Source: Taenia hydatigena (taxonomy: Eukaryota > Platyhelminthes > Cestoda > Cyclophyllidea > Taeniidae). Taken from it: a DNA stretch of 64,000 bases. Under the pieces are notes generated by a model. That model was given only the letters and a program-made list of their open reading frames with translations. It was not told the origin of the DNA and ran no database searches. The stretch is from positions 16,865-80,864 of the forward strand of contig JADWOT020001234.1 of assembly GCA_036345935.2 (NCBI GenBank). Reading direction: 5' to 3'. The position numbers were made by a program, and so were the translations under genes. Below are positions 23,001 to 34,975 of the stretch, piece by piece (the first letter of the stretch is position 1; every line of letters starts with the position of its first letter).

Positions 23001-24400
23001 TCTATTATTCTTGGACTAAGACAAATTGATGGCATATGCGGGTGACACTTAGCTTCAGGATCTCGGGCTTAAGCGTAGTTTGTTTATGATAAGCCTTCGC
23101 CAATAACTTCCGTCAATCAAATGATCATTTCTGCTGCAGGCATACCAATGGTTAAAGTTGACCGTGTCAAGGAATCATGTCGATACACAATGCAATAGAA
23201 GTCCGACAAACAGACGTTTTGGCTAGATGGTGCTAAAGTGGCAAAGATTAATGCAAAGGGAATTGACGAATTTTCATCAATTAGCACATTTAAATCTGGT
23301 CGGAATGAACGCATTTTGCATTTGCGTTTTATTGATTCCGCTACCAAAACATGCTTGTTCTTCATCTGTTTGTCTTTTTCCTACTTCATATTCATCTGCT
23401 AGGGACACTACTGTCGACTGTTAATAAGTTGCCCCAAAATGAGTTGATTTGTTTGCTTAATTTATTCCGTTGTCAAAATAGGCCTAAAATGTTCATGTAA
23501 GGTCCATTTCTACCATCTCACTGCCCTCAAAGCATCGTAATTTTCCCCACTGGTACAGAATGGCAAGATATCAGGAATACATGTTTCAATCACACCGTTG
23601 ACTCTTCCTGTCGTCTGAGGGATCCTGCTTTTGGTGAAATCAGAGCTCTTTTGCTTGCCTTAGCCTAGCCTAGCATAGCATGTTCAGCCCAGTTTCAGTC
23701 TGTCTGATGCCAGTCTGCGATTTGGATAATCGCTGCACTTTTACCTAACAGTGAACCTGTACTCTTACTCTACCTCCTGTTTGCTCGCCTGTGCTTTCCA
23801 TCAATGACCTCCTAGGAGCAGTGAAACTGGCAGCTGGTAGGCACAGCCTGAGCTGCATTAATACAGGCCACAAGATTTCGCCCAAACTCAACATCCGTTA
23901 CGTTACCTCTCACCATCTTGCTTTCACCACCATTTCCTTGCTTCCTTGCCTAACGTCTATAGACTCGATAGAAGCACATACCCATTCACCATCGCAGCAC
24001 ACTGTTCACATGCACCATCTGCACCATTCCTCTTGTTAACACTAAGCAATCTTGCCTCCTATTAGCCACCTTTTTAGCAATATTACCCGTGCTATCGCAC
24101 CTGGTAAATTGCGCTCTTATCTGGTCTACATAATTGGGACTGATCAATGTCAACTGTTAAAACTTAAGCTCCTTCACGCTGCCCCTATCATCTTGCACGT
24201 TGCATTGCTTAATTCGTCGAAAGGTGGCAGAGACATTCTCATGCACTACCACAACGCATTGTCTGGAGAATAACGACGTCACCCTTCTTTTTATTACCAA
24301 CGACCTCCTTCCAGTGACTAGGAGCTCTTATGATCCGCCAGCCAGCCCAATATTGTCATTACTTCCCAATACTATGCCTTCATTGCAGTGCCTGCATCAG
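20073..24400. other. about 4.3 kb without a recognisable gene
   Basis: Several short frames occur on both strands. The only mildly protein-like items are a + stretch near 22195-22280 (ELLIFVKALARHFWKSRDGG) lying against a 128-codon minus frame (22120-22506), and a + frame at 23791-24039 beginning with a non-ATG codon. No splice pairs, motifs or repeats support them. A short AGCCT/AGCAT tandem is at about 23660-23682. Confidence 0.3.
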
Positions 24401-24524
24401 CGCAACTTGGCATCACGCAGATAGTTTATCACACACGCACACACTTTATCCACACCCACTCATCCATCCAACCACTCGTTGACCGCCAGGCCGATGACCG
24501 AACGATGGATTGAAAATGCTGCGG

Positions 24525-24560
24525 GTGAGTGAGTGAGTTAGTGAGTGAACCAGTGAGCAA
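24525..24560 (+). repeat. degenerate (GAGT)n microsatellite
   Basis: Eight or so GAGT/TAGT tetranucleotide units follow one another, running into the purine-rich domain. Confidence 0.7.
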
Positions 24561-24679
24561 GCGAATACTGCATGACGACCAGAGAATGCGGTGGTTAGTA
24601 AAACACTCCCACTACCTACCTGTCCACTTGACATGTTCAAGCTTGTCTACTTTTCTTGCTTTCCGGTGGGTTAAAAGAG

Positions 24680-26520
24680 GATCAGCGAAAAAAAGGAAGA
24701 AAGAAAAAGGGGATGGTATCAAGGAAAGGCAAGCGGTCTCTTTGACCGGTGGAGGCAGGGCTGTAAGAGAGGAGGAGATAAAGAAGGAAGGAATGGGAGC
24801 CCACAACTGCTAGAACTACTTGGAGGGCGTAAGTAGGAGATGGAAGGTGACAGGTATGATAAGGAAGAGAAAGGATAAAATTAAGGAGCAATCGTTTAAA
24901 TTTATGCAGGAAATGCATAAGGAATGGGTGTAATGGGGAGAAAAGACGAATTGGAGGGAATAATGGAAAGTTTAGATGGTGCAGTTTGTATGGACAAGGG
25001 AGATGAGCAGGTAGAGCCTGTTCGGCTGTTGGCGCCTTTCTTTCCGCATCATCGAACAATAATTGTTCTTGCTATTTAACTAATCTATGAGGAAAGAAGT
25101 AGCAAAGGAAGAAGAAATGAAATGTCTGCGACGATCGAATGGATAGAAAAAAGAGAGGAAGAATGTGGTGAAGGAAAGGCGAGCGTTTTGCTCTGCTAAT
25201 GGAGACAGGGGTGAGGCAAGAGGAGGAGGAGAGTGAAATGGAGGCTGTTGGATTGAATGGAAAAAAGGGACAGGGATGTATGGGTGTGCGTATGTATAGG
25301 TCTAACGATAACAGCAGCAGTGACAAGGCTTTGAAGAGGCAACGGTAGTTTTATAATGCAAGCGTGGGTTTCACAGATGCGAGGCGTTGAGAGGAATTGG
25401 AAGATTATTGAGGTGTGGCATTGTCGTTTTTAAAAGAAATAAGGAAGTAATAAAAATAAATCAAGACAAATTGCAGTGATAATGATTTAAAAAGCGGATT
25501 AAAATAGAAAAAAAATGATATGTGTCAATTACGAAGACGAGGAAACTGATGCAAAAATAAATGTAATAACAAACTTAAGTGAAGAGTAAAAAAAGGTGTA
25601 AATTAATGTGTCACCCATGTTTATGGTAGGAGGTAAAATGAGAAATTAGACTTGATGAAGCCACGGGTATCGTTGAGGTGCGAAGCATTGGGTGCTCTTC
25701 ATAATTAAAGATGTGGCATTCAAAAATTTTGAGAGATAGAAAAAAAAGGAAGTTTCTATCTTTGCTTTGAAACGGAAAGGATATTTTGCTATCGGCAACT
25801 CGCAAATGGAAACATAAATATGAAAAGTAATAGAAGCTGCCAGCAATAGATGTTGGAGTTAAGGAAAAAAATGAAAGATGGAAAGCGAGATTGCATGCTT
25901 ATAAGCGAAAAAAAAACAGGCTTTGAAAAGAAAAGAAAAAGGAAAAAAATGGAGAGGTGAAAGAACGTTGCGCGAATAGTGAATGCAGGAAAGGGTGGGA
26001 GAGAGAGAAGGCAGCATGAACAGAGAGAAGGAAGGGACGTCTTCAAGCAGTCTATAAGTGGTTATGAGCAAGGTGGGCAGTAGGTCTACTAGTAAGATGT
26101 AAGCAGTGGTCCCGGTGGTGGAGGTTCATGAAATGGGAGGCAGAGGGTGTGTATGCGTTGCATGACACGGTTAGAATAAATAAAAATTGACGTAAAGGTA
26201 GGTGGCTAAATGATGGCATGAAAGAAAGAAAGAAAGAGGGAAGTAGAAGGAAACGTGTATCAGAGGAAGGTTTGGAAGAAAAAGAGTCAGATGAGAAAGT
26301 AGGAACTAGTGCTGCATGTGGTGACAGAGGTAGTGAGGCATCTACTGGCGGCCTATAAGTAGTTGTGGTGATGGCGATGATGCTGAGATGGGTCAATGCA
26401 CGGAAAGAAAATAGGCGCAAATTAATTAACAAATGGAAAGAGGAAAGAATGTAAAAGATTTATAAGCTAAGAGGTGTATGGAAGGCGAGAAAGGAGGGCT
26501 AAATGTGGAACAGAAAGATG
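24680..26520. repeat. purine-rich (+ strand) domain with internal repeats
   Basis: The + strand is dominated by A and G for about 1.8 kb. Two pieces about 430 bp apart look alike (24715-24785 and 25165-25230: an AAGGAAAGGC.AGCG start, then GGAG.CAGGG..G and an AGAGGAGGAG end), and another pair about 300 bp apart shares a C.GTC/GCCTATAAGTGGTT-like string (26048-26070 and 26350-26372). The many long minus-strand frames here are Phe/Leu/Ser/Pro-rich products of the skew and are not supported as genes. It may be a decayed array of a longer unit. Confidence 0.6.
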
Positions 26521-26559
26521 GCAATGGCGTCAAAGGCAGCTCAACTTACCCAGCTGCGT

Positions 26560-27400
26560 CCACCCATCAATGAACGCTATTGTCTCCCTCCTTTAGCCAC
26601 TTTATCTTCGCCCACATACTTCTACGCATTCCCACACCACTATACCATTTTCATCCCATTGCTCCTTTGTTGTTCTCTGTTCACACCCCTTTTCTCCTTC
26701 TTTCCTACTTACTATCTCCCAGATGGCCACCTTTTGTCCCACCCACCTCACTCTCTCCCCCTGCCTCGCCCATTTCCCACCCACCTACACGCGTCTACCT
26801 TCATCGCTACTGCTACCATTCATTACACACCCAGCTTCACCACCACAACAGCGTATTGAGCCGCCAGGCGACGCTTTTGCCTTCTCTGTCCTTACGATTA
26901 GCTAATCTCATTCAAGATCACAATCTATAACCATCTCAAAAATTCAGAGTTTTGTTGACGGCAAAATGTCGCTTACTCAGTGGGCTTCAATTCGCTCGGA
27001 CAAGGTTGTCATCTGGATACGCGGGAAATCGCGATTGTCGTCCAATGGGTAAAAATGGTGTTTACGGCAGTCGAGTAGTGTCGATCTGCTCATCTCCCAT
27101 TACCCCTGCCCATTTTCCATTTTTGCATCTTCTTTTCGACGTATTTCTTGCACTAATTTTTACTATTGTTTCTTCATTTCTCCCCTTTTTCCCCATTGTA
27201 CCTGCATATTCCCTTTGCCTACTTACACCTTTCGAGCAGTAGTGATTTCCTATGTATATTTGACATTCTTCTCCCTCTTACCTGCCCACCCACTTATCTG
27301 CATGCACCTACTAGAAGCCCATCACTTCCTCATTCATTCGCGCATTCATCCAAACACTCATTCATTCATATCATCCAATTCTCATCGAATTGACAGGCGA
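26560..27400. other. pyrimidine-rich (+ strand) domain
   Basis: Base composition switches abruptly near 26520-26560 from purine-rich to C/T-rich on the same strand, and stays so, with one interruption (26870-27090), to about 27400. CATTCATTC-type units occur at 27330-27370. Long + frames (26503-26859, 26580-26930) are by-products of the skew. Confidence 0.6.
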
Positions 27401-27695
27401 AATAAATAATGGTCTGTGCAAATGGTTATAGATTCTTCAATGCGATGCTGTTTCACCTCAAAATTTACAATTCACCTCACCGCCACACGTGACACACCCG
27501 TACATTACCGATTCACCAGTTCCCTTTTGGAACCTTGCCACTGTTGAACTCATTTTTCATCTCATACATTTATATTCACATGCGCGCATTTTATCTCTTT
27601 TTGTTCTATTCAATATTTCTTTTATTTACCGCTACTAGCACCACTGACTACCAGCGCACCAAATCTCTCACTTTTATTATCCCATTTCGATAACA

Positions 27696-27724
27696 TTAAT
27701 CAATTATCAATTATCAATTATTAT
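27696..27724 (+). repeat. short tandem of a 7-bp unit (CAATTAT)
   Basis: Three to four consecutive CAATTAT units form a small AT-rich tandem with no evident function. Confidence 0.6.
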
Positions 27725-27899
27725 CACAAATGTCCCCGATTCAGCTTAACTTTTTAAGGCATTGTATCCAGATCACTCCCCGAATACTTTGTTCCTTTCT
27801 TCACGCAACACCTATCAACTCTTGCTTCTCGCCACTTGGGAATCGCTCGAAACTTTCTTCCCTTAAGCCTTCCAGCCATTTGTTTTCCAGCAGCATCTC

Positions 27900-28400
27900 G
27901 ATGTGCTCTAGTGTGGCTCACATCAGCATCCTCTGTTACAAACACAAGTTTAAAAGATTTTCTACTAACAGCTAAATAGGCAGTTTCATCAATCCTCGAT
28001 TTAACGTGGCACCGACCTTCGAGCAAACTTCTGCCACCCTGTCTAGGGATATTCTTTGTCCAGCTAAATTTAATGCTAAGAATGGCTTCCTCTATCCCGT
28101 TATTAGAAGCCCCACGCACCGGGAGACGATTCTCCCAGAGCAGATTAACTCGTGTAGCATTAATGTGCATAAACTGCAAATCTACCTGTGTAAGTATGGA
28201 TGATGGCAGCCTCGACAATGCTAAGAGGGGATTACCGAAGGAGTTATCTGCACGTGTCCTTCAAAAAAGCTTCTTACATAGCAATACCTTTCCATCCTGG
28301 CCGGAGGGTTTTTACCCCAGTAAACGTGATAGCTGGGCTGCTAGGATCAGCTCATGCGCCAAAGAGGGCAAAAGAGAAGTAGACGAAGAGAAATAGAGAT
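27900..28400 (+). pseudogene. coding-like relic group 1
   Basis: On +, a frame from about 27982 to 28200 contains PRFNVAPTFEQTSATLSRDI and then NAKNGFLYPVIRSPTHRETI. At 28200-28382 another frame contains SYLHVSFKKASYIAIPFHPG followed by RRVFTPVNVIAGLLG. Both look like genuine protein sequence, yet the same stretch holds a 154-codon minus frame (27754-28218) and a second + frame (28073-28396), so the reading is not certain. A frameshift near 28200 would join the two + parts. No family recognised. Confidence 0.3.
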
Positions 28401-28739
28401 GCACAACGCATCTGACAGGCAGTTACGATCGCGCAACTTAGCTTGAGGATTTGACCTAAGCACTTAATTCAATCGATCGCTTTATTACTTGAACTCCATC
28501 CGCCTTGTCACTGGCACGCTGCACGTGCGAGGTTTACAGACAGGGAAGCTACTTTTGTCACCACAACCAAAGCACCTACGCAGTCTTATTTTATCACAAA
28601 TTCGCCCATCTACGTGTTAATGGTAGTGGTGGGAGCACGCATACTTCGGGATTAACGTCAAAGATAGGTGCTACAGCGTTGGTAGGAAGTGTGTGAGGTT
28701 CAAACTGTTATTAGATTGTTTCGTGAGAGCATAGATGGC

Positions 28740-29140
28740 GTCGTTTTGACAAATGCATGAGATTGCAGCCTCACAAAAAGTTGCGGCGATTCCATCGAAG
28801 AAGTTTACGAAAACTATTCTGTTCGAGTCTACATGATCCGTGCATTGCCATAATTATTATCATCTATAAGGGAGGCAAGGTGCGTTTGCTGGGTGGAGCA
28901 CAGCGAGATGGCCTTTTGAGTGGGGACAGAGTTTACTTCAAGGCATGTGCTAGCATGGCTTTACATACATGCGTGCTCTTTTTTTCAGCGCCCTTAGGCT
29001 TGTTGCACGGGCTGCATAGCCGGCTTAGGTGGAAGGGCATTCATAATTGCCAGTCGTCTTTATCACCCTGGTGCCAAATGCCTTCGCGCATGTTGGAAGA
29101 GAAGAAGAAGTCGATTATCTGCATTGATGCTTAGCAGTTA
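28740..29140 (+). pseudogene. coding-like relic group 2
   Basis: A + frame with scattered stops reads SCGDSIEEVYENYSVRVYMI around 28780-28850 and GLGGRAFIIASRLYHPGAKC followed by LRACWKRRRSRLSA around 29015-29120. Several single stop codons lie between. A 125-codon + frame in another phase (28757-29134) covers the same span but has weaker composition. Position and strand suggest continuation of the 27.9-28.4 kb relics. No family recognised. Confidence 0.3.
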
Positions 29141-29399
29141 TTGTGTGAGACGAAATGGGCCAATGGGTTAAGATTGAAGGTGTAGCCCTTTGTATAAGTA
29201 GCACAATAAAAGGAGGAAGTCGGAACCAGTACTCTTTAATCACCTTCCCCGCAGTCATTTCTCAACTTTCAAAAAATAATGCACATTGTCTACACAATTT
29301 ATTTCGTCAATTTATTTACAAGCTAAAAAACAGAGAGTACTCTCAGCATTCCGGCAGTGGTAATAGTGGCTAAAAAGACCTCAAAATGCACCATTTTAC

Positions 29400-30640
29400 C
29401 TGCCTTCCCTACCAGTGATAACAGCCATTAATTACTATCATTTAAACCGGAGTTTAACGATTCTGGTTGCACGCACATGTGCAATGCACATTGGAAGGCA
29501 AACTTCTTGTGCATATGGCAATGCAGCCCAATTGATTGCAACCCGATTTCATCGGTAAAGTTCCACACAATTCAATTTTGTTAATGTTACTTGTAGTGGA
29601 CCTCCACACCAATCAACCATTTGGAGTTGAACGAGAGAGAGAGTGAGCAGAGATATCAAACGCATGCCAGAACTAGAATGATCGGAAATGCACGAGTTGC
29701 GAGTTGCAACGTACCTTTCCATGGTATTAAGGAAACTTTTCAGCCTCAGTGCCTACACTGAAGTGCACTAGTAGTAGAACAATATATTATCTGCTGCATA
29801 GTACGCAAATTGCGGTCCAACGTATCGTCCAGATGCAGTGCGTGCATCTGGAGGCATCTTCAACAATCAACATAAGGTGTGAAAAGTAGGAAGACATATA
29901 AATCACCCACTGCTCTCGGTATTTTTGTTTCACAGTTAACTGAAATGTTGCAGCAACCGAGAGGAAGCATCAAATCAATTTTTGGAGGTTTTTAACTGCC
30001 AACCATGTGTTCTATGTTTACAGTATATTTACTTACTTTTTTGAGACCGGTAGATGATAACGTTGGTTAACGGCAAGAAATATGAGCAATGTAACAGGAA
30101 TAAGGATAATATAACAGGATCAAAATGCCTAAGTCATCGTATCAGGTTAAGCATTAGAACAATAAATAAACCTTGATGTAATAAGCACCAATGTTCGTCG
30201 GGTGCTTCTTCATGTATGTTGGTCAGCTTTAATGTAAGATGGCACCTTACCACCACCTTCTCTGGATCCTTTGGCCAAACCGGAGGTAGCAAAGAAGACG
30301 AGGTAGAAGCGGACTGCCATTCCCAATTTGCGAATTCTTTTCGATTCACAGCCCATTGCGCATTTATAATAATGGTCTGCTCCTATATTAGCCTATCAGG
30401 TATGTTTGCAGTGACCTATCAAGCGACCTCCAGAATTCTGCAGTAAAAGCCATAAGTGTTGATGAGTTTTGGTGATTCCATCAAAATGATTAAGTTTTAG
30501 CACAATGGCGCTCAGAGATAAACGGTGAAACAGTGTAAATAGTGGATTCTTGTTGACATCCCTGTTTTTAAACTGAGCTAGTGCGGTCGGTTCATGTTCT
30601 GAAATCAGTATAACTCCGAAAAAGTTTTATTTCCACTTAA
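29400..30640. other. no gene recognised
   Basis: Two opposed frames at 30134-30446 overlap each other and have no support. A short (GA)n tract lies at about 29632-29643. Nothing else stands out. Confidence 0.35.
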
Positions 30641-30649
30641 GAAATTAGT

Positions 30650-31130
30650 GTGACTGCCATTTGGATTTCCTCACCACGTCTAGCATGCCTTCTTAGTGTT
30701 CTCAAAAGTGAAATATTTGGCTCTGGAGGAGGACGCATTGCGATCCTTTGTACGCGTCAATTTTTACCAATCCTCCACCATGATTCTGATTTAGATTTTC
30801 AGCGCAATATTTCTGAAGTTAAAGGGGATAGTAACAGTGCGTGTCTGTGTTGCGAAATTTTATTAAGAGCATTAGCCTCTCCATTAGTTATACAATGCTT
30901 TCTCCACTGCGCCCACGATCACGCAGAACCGAGCTCTTATTTGCAAAAGTAACAAACTTGATTCCACATTATTTGTTGATGCATCACATTTTTATGCGGT
31001 GGGTCGCAATGCTTCGCTACGCAAAATAACAATCTGCGCTGCTCTGTATGCAGACTTTGTTGTGAGGAATGGGTAGAACTTTTGATACGCCTGACGATGC
31101 AGCGTATGCTGATAAGAGAGTCGTGGTTTA
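30650..31130 (+). pseudogene. two-finger C2H2 module, copy 3 (both fingers damaged)
   Basis: The part upstream of finger 1 matches copy 2 in length (47 against 46 codons from a shared Leu-Lys to the first finger Cys) and in scattered residues. Finger 1 relic: Cys codons at 30842 and 30851, 12 residues, Ile in place of His, x4, His. Finger 2 relic: Cys codons at 31040 and 31049, 12 residues, then Arg (CGC), x4, Arg (CGT): RCSVCRLCCEEWVELLIRLT. Both Arg codons are one transition from His codons (CAC, CAT). Finger spacing is 198 bp. The frames differ and stops intervene, so this is a pseudogene of the same family as copies 1 and 2. Confidence 0.5.
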
Positions 31131-33102
31131 TCTGGGCCTGATGACCTCCGTCATTCTAGACCTACACCATGATATTTGGAATCCCATTTCAAAATACGCC
31201 ATGTAAATGCGATATTTGGTTTTCGCGGTCCGGTTCATGTCACGGGAACTATTGATGCGGAAAAGCTGTTGAATTTGACGCGTTCATAACGCATTGTTGT
31301 ATGATTTGGTCTAAGGACAAGGAGGACAAATGTACAAATGTCTTACTTGTAGATCAACTTCTACCTACCTCATATCTCTGGTAGCCGGCACGACAATACT
31401 GAACTGAATCAGTAGAAATGTTACGCAATCAAAGTCACAAACCTGGCAACCAAACCACGCTGAAATCCGTCAATTACAACTGTATCGAAATTTTTTCCTT
31501 TCGAGACACTGTACATTTGCCGCGTTTTACGCTTAGTGTATGCAAAAGTCACTCATTGTAACAAATTGGGGTCAAGAACGTGCCATTATACTGGCGTTCA
31601 TCAAAGCACGACTAAAAAATATGCAACGCAGGCTTAGCTGCAATCGCCCTGCAACGGTCTTCTCTCTTAGCACTGGACTAGGAGCCTCGAGCCGTCATTT
31701 TCCCAGGTTTGTACGCATCGGTCGGCCCCCTGCTGGGCAGCATTGCCATTGGGCCGTACCTATCACCCTCAGATCATCTCCGTGTTAGTAGTATCTGATC
31801 TGCCAATCCACAATGCTTTTTCAGTAAATAAGAAAGACTCAGAGTGGTATGCATGCACCATCTTAAATTTTGCACGTTGCATAACAAAACATTTCTTAAA
31901 GTAATATGAGTGACTAGCATTCATTTTTGCGATTTAGTTCGGCTTATCCACTGGCTGACGAGGATCAGTGTTTATTCACTGTTTAAATGCTTGCCTAGTG
32001 GTCTATCTTGTTCCATTGTTTATTTTCATACCTGTTCGCGCTTTCGATGTCAACTCTTCACTGTTACAGCGATTTGTGTCCAAAACCATCGTGCACATTT
32101 TTGGTATAGGAAATGCTTTCCATGGTGGGGCATGATACATTTCCCTATTCGCCGCATAAACGATCCGACCATTTTTGTAAATTGAGGATCATGCTAACCA
32201 TTTTGCCTCACTTAAAGCATATTTTGAAGTAAGCGAGCACTTAAATGTGTGGCGAAAATGGTACGTTGTGATGGAACTATGTGCATGGCAGGACGCAGGA
32301 CCTCAATCGCACCTACATATGTTAACTGGAATATTTTTTTTCTTTTATCAAATCTAATGTTGATTGCGGATTTATTTCGTCTGATTTGGATCATTTACAA
32401 TTCTTCTATTGATATAAGCTGTAATTCCTTTAATGTCCAAAGTCTCATCGATCACTCTGTAGCCCTGTCTCTGCTGAAACACTTGCATATGATTCCGAGT
32501 GTCGTTAATAGAGGCGAACTTGCTGCATTCCACCGCCGTGCATTGCAGTTTGCCGCCTAGTAATAGAGTGAGTCGACAACGAAGGTTATTTCAAGTGTGT
32601 CATGTTTCCAAATACACCCTCAGCCCCACATGTGATTCTAAGCACGATCGAGGAAACGTCGTGAAACCAGTCGAACACTTTTGACACTTATGTTAAGCTT
32701 AGGCGTAATCCGCTGCTAAAACAAAGGAAGGAGTCACTTTTTACACTTACGAACCATGAAAACTTGATCAGACGCATCCTGGCAAGACGCATACCTTTGC
32801 CGTCAAATTTTGCTGGGATTCTTGTTCATCGTTTTCAAAGGACAATTTCAGACTTAGAAACACTCTGCAGTAATGGCTAGAAGACCCATCAGACGCCACT
32901 GTTATGCTAAAAATAATCTCACATGCCGCTGAAACTTTAAAGGCAAATCCATACCATTTTACTACAAGTTTCAGAACCGTTATATATTTGAGCTGAATTT
33001 TAACAAATGCTGCAGAAACGAGGTAAAGAATGAGCATTTAATTTGGTCGTAGTGAAAGGATACTTTGCTGGCCATGCTCTATACTCGATGCTATATTACT
33101 AT
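31131..33102. other. no gene recognised
   Basis: Frames at 31540-31788 (+), 31910-32185 (+), 32249-32560 (+) and 32768-33037 (-) are open but have no splice pairs, motif or second copy. The first contains a mildly protein-like stretch (ASSRHFPRFVRIGRPPAGQH). Confidence 0.3.
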
Positions 33103-33191
33103 ATTGCTCCCTTACTTACTCATTCTCCCCTCATTCATCCATTTGCCCATTTAATAACCCACCCCTCCTGCTTTTCTTACATGACTATGCC

Positions 33192-33215
33192 AACACACAC
33201 ACACACACTCACACA
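33192..33215 (+). repeat. (CA)n microsatellite
   Basis: About ten CA units, with a CT interruption near the end. The left arm of repeat A has only a short CA run at the matching place, so the tract grew or shrank after duplication. Confidence 0.8.
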
Positions 33216-33715
33216 GCATTTTCCTCTGCTTCTCATTCTCTCATTCTTGCCAAATCACGTCATCTGCGCCTCCTTTATTCCCATTCTGCGAACGCCAGTG
33301 CTAAGTGCAATAAAAGTACACTTATGCGTGCATTTGTCACTGCAATGCTGGCACCACCCCACCAAATGCTAATATTAAACACATCGTGAGGCCGCGGCCG
33401 ATGGCGGCATCGCCACGACCACCAAATCACTTGCCTTTAACATCAACACTATCAATCCAACTTGCTTTGCTCAATTGAATGAAGTAGCACTCACAACATA
33501 TTCCACGCATTAGAGGGGAGCGAAGATGATGAGATGCAAAGGCGCGATGAAATGTGCCAGTGGCGCGGCATGTACTACAATCGTCACCGGCGCGCGAGCT
33601 AACCTGGTGAGATGTAGCATAACCCCATGATGTGTCAGAACTCATAGGTCACCACCCCGTGCGATCACTGGAGCCTGTAATATCGTTGATGGGCAAGATA
33701 TGACTAAAGCGGTGA

Positions 33716-33952
33716 TCGAGCATTCTCAATGAAACACTGAAGTTTCGTACCTACACTGACACGGCCTGTATCATAAGAAGATGGAATGCGCTTGGCAAAT
33801 TTGTCCTACCATTGGTCGAGAGCGGGTTTAATCATGAAATGTGCTGCCGCAAAATCTCATCGGTCGCGTGCGTAAACAGCCCTTCTACTCCTAGAGGTAT
33901 GTTCGGCGCTGTGCTGCTTGTGATGTGTTTCGGGTCTATGGATCCGTTCTAG
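33716..33952 (+). pseudogene. frame conserved with left arm (partner of 15340-15549)
   Basis: Open for 78 codons from after a TGA (33713) to a TAG (33950), without an initial ATG at its start. It contains NALGKFVLPLVESGFNHEMC and ends GSMDPF. Compared with the partner, the frame and terminal stop are kept, and the donor-like AG|GTATGT is present. If it is an exon, it would end at that donor. No family recognised. Confidence 0.4.
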
Positions 33953-34699
33953 GAATAAAATGCTCATGTTACGAATGGCTCAGTATCTGGTAGACTAATT
34001 ATTTCTCTTTTAACCAGCTATGAGCATCGCCAGTATTCATGCGCTCAATATGAGACGCTTTTCTGCATTTACTGGCGCTCTTTCATACCGTCAGTGTTGC
34101 TCGTAAAGTTGGATTTCTATAAAGTCATTGAAAAATCAAGGTGAAAATGCGACGATTCATAATACAATGACTTCTGCGTAAAAAAACAAGGGTAGAGTTG
34201 TGAAATTTTGCGATTTTCTAGATTAAGTTAGTATACTAGAGGCCTTGTCATTTTTAGGTTGAACTGAGGCTACGCAAGCAAGTCATTATACCCAATGGAA
34301 AACGATACAAAATCAGCAGAAATTCATGACAAGCATGGATATGGTTTTCTTTCAGCGTCCATAATTGGCCTGTACTTAATAGCCAATGCATATGCAAAGA
34401 ATCAGCACTGCCGCTTGTGCATACAATTTAGCTCATTTACCCGTCAATAAGGCACTTGCTACACTATTGCGCTGTGGTAATTATTCAGAATGCGGAAGAG
34501 AAGGAAGATGCATAAGTGATGATGAGTAGGCTAAGTAGTGGGACATGAATGCTACCTACGAAAATGGGGGTGACGAAAAAGTAGGTGCAATGGAGCATGC
34601 CAATCGGGAAACAAAATATAAATAGAAATAAATGTCTAGCAACCAGCCAAGATGATAGAGTGCAATGTGTTGCTAAAAAAAGATAAAGTAAACCTCACA

Positions 34700-34975
34700 T
34701 TTTCGGGCTTTGTGACTTGACCAGCCAAAATTTTGCGCGAAATTTCATTCCTGGCATTTTCGTAAATAACTGCTTATGAGACAATCCTAGTGTGCTGGCT
34801 TTAGAAATCAAGAACTGGCAGCTTCTATAATGAATGGAAGTAAAGATTTTCGAGCAAATCCATGTCTGCATAATCATAGCTAGTCCAATTCTGACTGCAG
34901 CAAAATGCAACAAGGATATTTCGAAGCAGTTCGCTGCCTCTCATCCTATTTGCAAATAAAATCCATTTTTAAACC
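34700..34975 (+). pseudogene. coding-like relic shared with left arm
   Basis: Partner of 14290-14600. On + it reads FEQIHVCIIIASPILTAAKC in one frame; the upstream part (DNPSVLALEIKNWQLL) is preceded by a TGA where the left arm has a Cys codon. The minus frame 34695-34913 is also partly conserved with the left arm. Assigned to + only on composition. Confidence 0.3.

Noticed and set aside
24612..26432. Many minus-strand frames of 60-126 codons
   Set aside because: They come from translating a purine-skewed strand: runs of Phe, Leu, Ser, Pro and His, overlapping in several phases, with no motif or splice pattern.
26503..26930. Plus frames of 116-118 codons
   Set aside because: Low-complexity translation of pyrimidine-rich DNA; overlapping phases are equally open.
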